From Saccoglossus kowalevskii (lineage: Eukaryota; Hemichordata; Enteropneusta; Harrimaniidae), in assembly GCF_000003605.2 (NCBI RefSeq), contig NW_003142808.1, positions 31,360 through 45,645 on the forward strand: 14,286 nt of DNA, written 5' to 3'. Shown here piece by piece: positions 1 to 7,700 of this stretch (position 1 is its first letter; each line of letters starts with the position of its first letter). A program made the position numbers and the translations under genes. Below the pieces are notes generated by a model. It was not told the DNA's origin, ran no database searches, and saw only the letters and a list, made by a program, of their open reading frames with translations.

Positions 1-530
1 ATCAGCATGCGTTTTGTACATACTTGCATTTAAGAGGTTGATTTTAATTGCAGCTAAATTCTACCATCACTGAATGAACCAGTTTAACTTCTGCAAGACT
101 ATCATGATGATTCTATTTATAACTTTTGACAACTCAAACTTAATGCAAGTTAATAACCTGATATGCTTGTAGAGACTTTGGTCACATATTCCTGTGTTAT
201 ACACAGACACATTATGTATGGAATCTTGGTTCTGGGCATTCCTCTGGCAGGATATGTCAACCAGTCACAAAAAGCCTTACTGAAATAAACTATATTGTTC
301 ATCTACAGTGATCCTGATTTGTAATTGTTGGATGTAGTCACAAGACAAAGATCTAATACTCCAACCATACATACCACAACATTGTGAATAAAGTGCACGC
401 ATCATGTTGGAAATAATTGTGCTTTATATATATTTTTTAATTTTCATTCTTGAGTAAATTATTTGAGTCAAATGGAGTCTCTATTTGCATTGATCATGAC
501 CATGTATTATGCAAATGAAGCAAGGATGTC
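1..530. other. Noncoding left flank (ISOC2 3' flank; possible 3' end of an unseen plus-strand gene)
   Basis: No recognisable coding exon is visible. The part next to 531 should be the ISOC2 3' UTR on the minus strand. On the plus strand there is an acceptor-like TTAATTGCAG ending at about 53, followed by a short open frame reading LNSTITE and a stop. AATAAA hexamers follow at 284-289 and 387-392. This would fit the last exon and 3' UTR of a plus-strand gene that begins to the left, but seven codons cannot identify a gene. A perfect 6+3+6 palindrome, CTGTGTTATACACAG, lies at 192-206. Confidence 0.4.
436..441 (-). promoter_or_regulatory. Candidate ISOC2 poly(A) signal (ATTAAA)
   Basis: The plus-strand TTTAAT reads ATTAAA on the minus strand, about 90 nt beyond the ISOC2 stop codon. 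It is the first common poly(A) hexamer variant I find downstream of the stop. No canonical AATAAA (plus-strand TTTATT) lies between about 300 and 531. The hexamer sits in an AT-rich stretch where chance matches are frequent, so the call is tentative. Confidence 0.35.
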
Positions 531-693
531 CTATTTCTTGGATAATAGTCCAGTGTCTGGTGCAGACTCCCATATAATTTTTTGAATTTCTCTGAACTGT
601 GGATGAGCAGCATCTCGCACAAGTTGTAATATCATTGATTCACTTGTGGTAATAAAAGCACCACTTTGACGCATCCGTTTGAATGCATACATC
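531..693 (-). CDS. ISOC2: ISOC2 coding exon 3 (C-terminus and stop)
   Basis: This exon begins with the last base of codon 142 (Arg) and continues [19 protein letters not shown] and [19 protein letters not shown]. It ends [11 protein letters not shown] and TAG. It closely follows the C-terminal region of animal ISOC2 proteins. The acceptor is TTTGTTTCAG|G. It contributes 53 full residues plus the stop. Confidence 0.95.
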
Positions 694-3398
694 CTGAAAC
701 AAAAAAAATCATTGTGTAAATATTTACTCCTGAACCAGATCTAAACATAAAAAGAAAACAAGTCATTGTTTGTATTATAGGTACATGATATCTATCGCTT
801 GATTACCAAAGCAATATCATGTATGCGGCATGGCTTCATTGAACTACATTCATTATATATTCGACCACCAGTCGGTCGATTTGATGCTGACAAAAATACA
901 TGTGAAAATATTTAAATTGATCGATCCAAGCATGTGTGAGATGAAGTCCTGACAAAAAAATGTGGTTATTGTTATAAAACAAATGTGACGCCACTTTAGA
1001 CCGAAGCACTTACTCTACCAACAATATTACAAGAGTAATAATTGTATAATTATGGGGTTATAATAAAAAATTTGGACTCCGCTGTGATGTATAGTGCCCT
1101 TGGGAGTCGCCTCGTTGGACTTCCCAAAGGGGGCGTTATTATTTGATTTTTGCCACGTTGGATAGTAAAGCTAAACCTACGGTACTAAAATATGACAATG
1201 CTACATCAACTAACATATGGTATAATTATATTATAACTAATCAGGACTGCAGCTTTTCCCAAAGTACACGTACCAAATATCCTGCGTTACACAATGCTTG
1301 TTGCTACACCATATTTGTAAGCCTTTCAGAATGTAGCTATTTGATTGGTTGAATTATTAACAAGTTGATTGTCATATGAAATAGTGTAGAACATCACACA
1401 AGACCTGTGGTCTCAATTCAAGCAGGTGAATTAGCACAGAGCTAAGCATTGTTTAAATATCTACTTCAATGAAGATTGATAGGCATGTTAGTTTAAAAGT
1501 AAAATTCAATTTTCGGACAAGCAAAAGGGAAACCTGAAAAAGCGACCTTTATTTATAGTCACTTAGTAGATTCATTAGTAAAGTAGTACCTGTCTACCAA
1601 GCTTCTAGAGGAACATGCATCTACAATGACATGTACGTCTATTTCTTTTTCAAGAAGATCCAATGCAGTTGACTGAATGCATGCCTGCGTTTCAATACCA
1701 CACAGTACAACTCTTTTCACACCAAGATTCTTAATATGTTCTTCTATTTCCGGAGTTAACATGGTAAAGCATGTCTTTTCAACTTTCTTGGTTCCCTCAA
1801 TATTCAGCTCAGGCACAGTACGTCCCAAACCTATGAACAGTGTCAACAAACATGTTATCATGCGTGTGGTTATATCAATGAAGCTACCATCTCTGCTAAA
1901 CTGATTACCATGGAATAATCTTCAATTTGTATAACAAGCAGCCTCTTGGCTGAGATAGCTCCGCTGTTAGCAATCCATGTTTCAATTAAAGAACTGAAGA
2001 TATCATTAGAAAAATGAACAAATCTGAGAGAGGTCTATCTGAGATACCTATATGTACCCGGTATAACATCAAAGCTATACTGATGTAATTCAGAATACTA
2101 AGTACCCAATAAAAAGTCTATTAAAAACAAAAAAATGAGAGATTGATATAATTTTCTCGTATGCATTTTTGCTTCTGGATATTATCAATGACATTTTTGA
2201 GCAAGTGGACATGATGGAGATTTCTCTAGTTTTCAGCTTCACAGTAACCGTATAAATTTGTATACCCTGGTAAGTCCTAAACTGTGGCTATAAATATTTG
2301 AGAAATCTAGTACAGGTTAATTGTTATGTTTCTTCTATATAAGTTTTATAAGAGCAATCATGTGTTTTCTTAATTTGAATTTATACAATGTGTTATCACA
2401 TACTTTGTTTTGCCTGGCCTCGTAACTCCATGGGAAGTGCACCCTCACATCAGGGCAATAATTTTCTGTATCACACCTGGCCAAGCGTGCCCAGCTTTCC
2501 TCAATCAAAACAAAACAAGTCATTCTAAATTACTTTGTGTGTTTGAGGTCACACCATGGTAAAATTGTAATTACACCTATAAGGTATATGATAAAACTTT
2601 TATGGACTGGACACATGAAGCTGGGAGCAGCCACTGGTGGCGCTGTATACAATCAAAACCTATTGAGGCTTGCCTATGTTCATTCAGACTTTAGTTAAAT
2701 TTGGTGACTAGTTTAGTATGATAGAAAGCGTGTACAGTCTTACAGAATATAAGTGATTTCAGCATTTCATGATAAATGCTTTCTATTAATAAGTGCACTT
2801 TCAAATAATATTCATGAGCTACATGTATGCCTATGTCATAACCTTGTTAAAACCCTCGGCCGCAAAAGCTGTGTCCAGTTCTTATAGAATAATTTTTGCA
2901 CACTTAACTACAACAATCATGTAGCTTAGTCCATGATGCAACATATGTTTTATTTCAGTGCAAGAGTTCAATAGCAATAATCAAATGTATGGAAACGTTT
3001 TACTTTGTTGCAGTTACACGCAATAGAATTTAAATTACTATTGAATTATAAAACTTTTATTATTCAGAAAAAGACTGACAGGCTAAGAAAATAAAGTACA
3101 TTTTAAATCACAGTTGACCCCCCCCCCCCAGATTTGAGCCATCCCTTATTATTTCAACGAGATCGTTCTAAGATGCCTTTGGTGTGAGACTTAGAGGTCA
3201 GAGGTGTACTTTACCTTTCGGGTACTGCTCAGTCGTTACAATCGGCATTTTCAACACCTTTGCTGCTGACAACATTCGTGCAGATACTTCTACAATCTGT
3301 GGGAAATACTTGATCGTTGGGCGAAATTTCTCTTGCATATCGCAGAGAAAAAGCGCCGTATTGTCAACCATAACTTTTCCTATCCTACGCGTAGCCAT
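531..3398 (-). CDS. ISOC2: Isochorismatase domain-containing protein, ISOC2-like (complete, 3 exons)
   Basis: The coding exons are 3215-3398, 1590-1830 and 531-693 (184+241+163 = 588 nt, 195 residues plus TAG). The product belongs to the isochorismatase-like cysteine-hydrolase superfamily. Visible signatures are [14 protein letters not shown] near residue 14, [13 protein letters not shown] in exon 1, [10 protein letters not shown] at 62-71, KTCFTML at 80-86, [12 protein letters not shown] at 102-113 and VDACSSRS at 131-138. The C-terminal third contains [13 protein letters not shown] and SAPDTGLL. From the family, the catalytic triad would be Asp20, Lys80 and Cys112, and all three are present. 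Length and sequence fit ISOC2 (about 205 residues in human) better than the longer ISOC1. ISOC1/2 proteins are reported in mitochondria or peroxisomes, and their animal substrate is not established. The protein ends in LLSKK, which is not a canonical PTS1. The start is supported by an in-frame TAA about 60 nt upstream with no intervening ATG. The gene is head-to-head with H6PD. Confidence 0.95.
694..1589 (-). other. ISOC2 intron 2 (896 bp)
   Basis: A GT..AG phase 2 intron with a T-rich acceptor (TTTTTTGTTTCAG). No coding exon is recognised. It contains a short CpG-containing inverted repeat at 861-879 (TCGACC, 7-nt spacer, GGTCGA) and a GC-rich imperfect foldback at about 1074-1134. Both stand out from the AT-rich background. 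Confidence 0.85.
1096..1134. repeat. Imperfect GC-rich inverted repeat in ISOC2 intron 2
   Basis: The left arm is GCCCTTGGGAGTC (1096-1108) and the right arm is GACTTCCCAAAGGGGGC (1118-1134). They pair with small bulges around the loop GCCTCGTTG. A related GGACTCC at 1074-1080 could compete for the left arm. The segment resembles the end or core of a small foldback element, but I could not identify terminal inverted repeats or target-site duplications. Confidence 0.55.
1590..1830 (-). CDS. ISOC2: ISOC2 coding exon 2
   Basis: This exon encodes the rest of codon 62 through most of codon 142. It holds [10 protein letters not shown], candidate catalytic Lys80 in EKTCFTML, and candidate nucleophile Cys112 in [10 protein letters not shown]. 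These are followed by [16 protein letters not shown]. The acceptor is TGTTCATAG|GT. The donor is GTAGACAG|GTACTA, leaving two bases of codon 142 (phase 2). The frame joins exon 3 without interruption. Confidence 0.95.
1831..3214 (-). other. ISOC2 intron 1 (1384 bp)
   Basis: A GT..AG phase 1 intron. No coding exon is apparent on either strand. It contains a 12-base cytosine run at 3118-3129. A patch at about 2400-2520 is less AT-rich than its surroundings, but I could not assign it to a repeat family and found no clear tRNA-like A and B boxes there. Confidence 0.85.
3118..3129. repeat. Homopolymer C12 (G12 on the transcribed strand of ISOC2)
   Basis: Twelve consecutive cytosines on the plus strand, inside ISOC2 intron 1 about 90 nt downstream of its donor. 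The ISOC2 pre-mRNA would therefore carry a G12 tract. Such tracts are length-unstable and prone to sequencing error. Confidence 0.9.
3215..3398 (-). CDS. ISOC2: ISOC2 coding exon 1
   Basis: This exon encodes residues 1-61 plus the first base of codon 62. It starts at ATG (3398-3396 on the minus strand) and holds the first beta strand with candidate nucleophile-activating Asp20 in FLCDMQEKF. It ends in TTEQYPK. The donor is AAAG|GTAAAG, giving a phase 1 intron. The exon is relatively rich in CpG, as expected for a first exon close to a promoter. Confidence 0.95.
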
Positions 3399-3620
3399 CT
3401 TGCCAGTTAGTGGAAGAGACCACTTGTGATGGCGAAGAGAAGCATTAAGTTACTATTTCAATAATGCACATCAAAAATAATGTCAACAGTAAAATTAACA
3501 TATTCTGATAACATATTTCGAATGAATTACACCCAAAAAGCTTGCTTTAACATTGTCCAACACGTTCGATGAGGCCAAATAACAATCTTATATACCTGCA
3601 AATAAAATGGTAGAATCCAC

Positions 3621-3630
3621 ATCACGTGAT
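3621..3630. promoter_or_regulatory. Palindromic E-box ATCACGTGAT
   Basis: A perfect 10-bp palindrome around CACGTG, the core bound by USF, MITF/TFE and MYC-type bHLH factors. It lies about 220 bp upstream of the ISOC2 ATG and 1 kb upstream of the H6PD ATG. The TCACGTGA core fits TFE/USF preferences. Function is inferred only from motif and position. Confidence 0.4.
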
Positions 3631-3638
3631 CCAACTTT

Positions 3639-3839
3639 TCAACCTTTAACCTTTCCTATCAGGTGATACCAGATAGCGATCGTCCCATCGTGTATGAGCT
3701 CCACACTGATTTCAGACCAGACTGCTCTAATAACTGATAGCCGCATCGAATAGGCATTAGCTGGCAGTCCAAGCATTTCACGCGTACATACAGGGACTCT
3801 GGTATCAACGCCAAATAAAACAGGTACAGTGCTATCCAT
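3639..3839 (-). CDS. Unidentified 66-codon ORF upstream of ISOC2
   Basis: I do not recognise this protein. It starts MDSTVPVLFGVDTRVPVC and ends HLIGKVKG plus TGA. It has no signal peptide, no obvious membrane segment and no motif I can name; SVIRAVWSEISVELIHDGTI could form beta strands. In favour of a real product, the ATG has a good Kozak context (A at -3, G at +4), an in-frame TGA lies just upstream, and the ORF is CpG-enriched compared with surrounding DNA. It lies in the presumed 5' region of ISOC2. A donor-like CAG|GTATAT follows at 3594-3596, so it could be an upstream ORF in a 5' UTR exon, the first exon of another transcript, or chance. Splicing it into ISOC2 is not required, because ISOC2 has a complete canonical start at 3398. 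Confidence 0.25.
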   Translation of the reverse strand: MDSTVPVLFGVDTRVPVCTREMLGLPANAYSMRLSVIRAVWSEISVELIHDGTIAIWYHLIGKVKG

Positions 3840-4612
3840 TATTTTTCAAAATATATATCCTATTCATTCAGCCCGTTCACTTATTGGATAATTACACCTT
3901 TTATTTGTAAATAAATGTTATGGCCGATAATTTGTTTTTATTTAGTTATCATTGCGATTCATATTTCAGAATTATATCAAAAGCCAGTTATCTAAGTTTA
4001 CCTGCATTATCTGAGAATCACTAAATATTCACTCATTTCAAATATAATTCTCAGATTAAAAAAAACACAATAATGTTTCTATAGTATGCTATCCCTACCA
4101 CTACACCTATTAACTGTTAACCACGAGTAACAATAAATCATAAATCTCTGGAGGTATAATAATATTGAAATAGTAAAAAAATATGTGTCCTGCATGAATG
4201 CTCACACCTTGATACAAATTATGATTTAACACTGAATAGAAAATTGCTTCCTTTGGGTGGATACAGGGGGATTCATAGGTTCTGTAGAAACCTACTAAAA
4301 ACTGAAGAATTGTATAATTTTGTTTGTATTATCTCTTTTATTTTTCCTTTAACGTTGCAAAGAACTGACTAGAATAAAATTCTAGATTCACCCATGTTAA
4401 ATCATACAACTTTTAAAAATACGTCTGATTTTCAGGTTATCTGATCTTTGTGCCTTACGTGTAAATAAACCATTCATTGATAAGTATCTTGATAAACTGT
4501 GCAGTTGTGGGCAGTCTGGGGGCAAAGTCAGAACAATATCCGGTGCTTGTCAATTGCATCCTTCCTTGTGTCAAGGTTTAAATAATTTGGGTTTCATCCA
4601 AACTAGATAAAT

Positions 4613-4778
4613 ATGGAAATGAGGTCATTATTCGGATTCTTGTTGGCTTTAGTGATTGTGGTTTCCTCGCCTTACTCTGCAACAACTGAAGTACTCTATA
4701 GTAACATTATTCTTGTTGGAGCCACAGGAGATCTAGCCAAGAAATATCTATGGCAAGGAATGTTTAATCTTTTTCTAG
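4613..4778 (+). CDS. H6PD: H6PD exon 1 (signal peptide and NADP-binding motif)
   Basis: Encodes residues 1-55 plus the first base of Glu56. It starts [17 protein letters not shown], an ER signal peptide with probable cleavage after SPYSA (about residue 23). The Rossmann-fold strand with [14 protein letters not shown] follows. The donor is TCTAG|GTAAAT, phase 1. A second in-frame ATG at codon 3 would also preserve the signal peptide. Confidence 0.95.
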
Positions 4779-7700
4779 GTAAATACTTTTTTAATTACTC
4801 ATTACTCGTTTTCTTTTATGATTGAATAACAAAATTTAAAACATGTTAAAAACAGAGGAAGTGAAAACATTTCATCTGATTCATCGTTATTCTAAATATT
4901 ACAAAAATCATGACTTCCACAAGCAGTTTTTAAGTTAAAGCATTTGAAATTTATTCCTACATCTATCATAATTGTAGGGTTGCTGAATTATCTGAGAGCA
5001 TCATTTCTAAGAAGATTACTGTGAATTATTTTAAGAACCATCAAAATTGTGAGGGTATAACATAATCTGATTTCACTCATCACACAATATAATATTTTGA
5101 CCTAGAATGTTTGCGCCAATTTAAACATAATTTTATTACTAGTCTTGACCAAAATTTATTCTTGAATAAAATGTGTCATAAAACATGAGAATATTTTGAC
5201 AGTAGAAATCGTTGACACTTTTATTGAGCATGTCAGTGATAGTCACATTATAAAATGATATATAGAATACTGCCCTCAAGTTAATCTCTACAAATAATCT
5301 AGTTCCTATTTGAGTTACTGTACATTCACATACAATAATTAAAATTGGTTTAATATTTTAAAATCTGATCAAAATATGTAGGCAACATAAAATTTGGTCC
5401 TAAATTAAAGAAAATGTAAAACAATTTGCAGTTTTATTCTGTTGTGTTAATATTGATTTATCTATAAAAATTATCACACAGAAAAGTCCAGTAATGACCA
5501 CATTTTCCATTTCTACGGTTCTGGAAGAACTCCACAAGAAACTGCCGGACCAGCTCTACAGAAAATCCTGGAGGAAAATGTAAAATGTGATAATATAGAT
5601 AGAGATGATTGCAGTGTTAGGAGAAGACAGTTTATTGAGTCCACGGAGTACCATCAGTTGAAAAGTGCAGACCATTATGTGAGCTTAACTATAAAAATAG
5701 AGAAAGCACTGAATGCATTGAAAGTTAATGAAACTGGAACTTTAGCTTTTCTGTCTGTGCCACCATTTACATATGCAGATATTGTTAATAATCTTCATGA
5801 AGGTAAGTTTATTGCAATTATTAAGTTTGCTAAATATAGACATATACAATGAATATTTGTCTTATTTTAATAATCTAGTGTACAATTATTAATGCAATTT
5901 CTGGTACACTTCTATTTTAGTGCTTTACATAATTTACATTAATTTGAGTAATTTTATATTTCAAGTCCACAATCAATCTTTGTGTAGAAAATAGTTTTTA
6001 GAACACAAGTTTAGATGGTTGTCACTCATTGAAATAACAAGATCATTGATCGAAATTTACTTTTTGTTTATTACCAAATTGACATTCAGTTTTCTTCATT
6101 GTGTACAGTTTTTGATATCCTATGTGTCCAAATCACCCAAAATTAGAAAATGTTATTATTTTGATGACCTTATTTATGCATTTGCATACAATTTACATAA
6201 TTAATGACATCATTCTACCAGTCTACCATACTGTAGAATACATTTGTACTCCACATAAGTCAGTATACTAAACTTTTTACAGATCTATTAAATTCTATTT
6301 ATTTATATAATTTCTATTAGTAAATTAAATTTCAAGTTCAAGCAGTGCACTATTTTAATTAGACAACTTTTATTTTTGATCTCAATTAAAAGAAAATATA
6401 TGTGCAGTTGTTATTGGTTGCAGGATCATTCTGTTTCGTTTTTTCTAGAATGTCGGCCACCGGATTCCTGGTTCAGAGTGGTATTAGAAAAACCATTTGG
6501 ACATGACACAGAATCAGCAGAGAAGTTGTCCCGAGATATTGCGACTAGTTTAAAGGAAGATGAAATCTATAGAATTGATCATTATCTAGGAAAGCCAGGT
6601 GAGTTCTTAATTAACATCATTTAGAGATACCAGAGAATGATTTTTGACATTGCAATAGAAAGGAATCAGGATAATTATTTGAATAATGCATCAATTAGCT
6701 CTGAGATCAAATTAAGGCTTACTGATGGATCACTTAGTATAGTATTAATATGAGAAAACACAGACACTGTATCAAATGGAAAATTGATATGACCACCCCC
6801 ATGATATTATAGCATAACTATTACAACCTTGTCCATTGAGAACATAGATTAAATGTATACATACAAACGATGCAATAGTTTTTTTGCATGGCAAAGGCGA
6901 ATATAAAAACAGTGCAAAAATATATTATTTATAGTATAAGCATTTTACGCAGAAAAAAATAGCTAAAAAGTCATCATAATTACATAAAAAATTAATTAAT
7001 TAATATTCATGTTCCTGAACTAATACTACATGTACTGTGTTAATCTCAATGTTCCTCATAGAATAATATAACTGGAATTGTAAAAAAAAAAAATTCTAAA
7101 AAGTAATAGTATATAGTAATAGTATAAACAAAATGTGGCAAGAAAAATACTGGCCAATCTGTTTTTCAATTAATACTACATACATTTACTATATTTATGT
7201 CTATGTCCCTTGTCTGGATCACATTATAAGGAACAAATTAGATGTTGTACACAATTAAGAGATGTAATTATCATAGTATAAACTTATAACATCCCACAAT
7301 GAGAGGTAGAATTTATAGCCCAGAGTTAAGCACATTTAACAGAAAACAAATATCTGACATTCTGTTGTGCTATGTGGGTCAGATGTCCACTCTTGACTTT
7401 ACTGGATGAGTATCTGAATATACAGGTGTTGTTGACCAATCAGTGATTGAAATTATACACTGTGACGTTATTTAAATTTGTAACCTTCATCTCTTACCAA
7501 CCGGGTATCCATATTAGCGCATAGCGAAGGCTGCAATTAACACTGAATTGTTGCAGGGACGAGAGATACAGTCGGAGATGAGAACCATACCAGATAACGT
7601 TATTCTGTGCTCATATTTCATATTATTTTCAGGTGTCCAGCAAATAATGCCATTTAGATTTGATAACAAAGATAAATATGACCAGATATGGAATAAAGAT

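Larger units (their letters stand above)
3399..4612. promoter_or_regulatory. Divergent ISOC2/H6PD intergenic region
   Basis: This is 1.2 kb between two start codons that point away from each other. The half next to ISOC2 (about 3540-3840) has more CpG than the AT-rich remainder. It contains a palindromic E-box at 3621-3630 and an unexplained minus-strand ORF at 3639-3839. The half next to H6PD is AT-rich, with no clear core promoter element. Shared or bidirectional promoter activity is an inference from geometry and motifs. Confidence 0.5.

Noticed and set aside
1096-1134. Rho-independent (bacterial) terminator
   Set aside because: It resembles a GC stem near T-rich sequence, but it lies inside an intron of a clearly spliced animal gene.
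1677-1904. 75-codon plus-strand ORF over ISOC2 exon 2
   Set aside because: Antisense to ISOC2 residues with catalytic-site conservation; the minus-strand frame is the real one.
2390-2530. tRNA gene or tRNA-derived SINE in ISOC2 intron 1
   Set aside because: Some patches resemble an A box, but no B box (GGTTCGA-type) or cloverleaf could be found on either strand.
3184-3429. 81-codon plus-strand ORF over ISOC2 exon 1
   Set aside because: Antisense shadow of the exon that encodes FLCDMQEKF and the ISOC2 start.
6019-6204. 61-codon ORF within H6PD intron 2
   Set aside because: Low-complexity AT-rich translation, no splice sites that would fit the H6PD phase, no homology I can see.
7548-7632. 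Extended version of H6PD exon 4 using the upstream acceptor TTGTTGCAG near 7556
   Set aside because: In the phase 1 frame it reaches a TAA before joining the conserved VQQIMPFR segment, whereas the acceptor at 7632 gives an uninterrupted family match.
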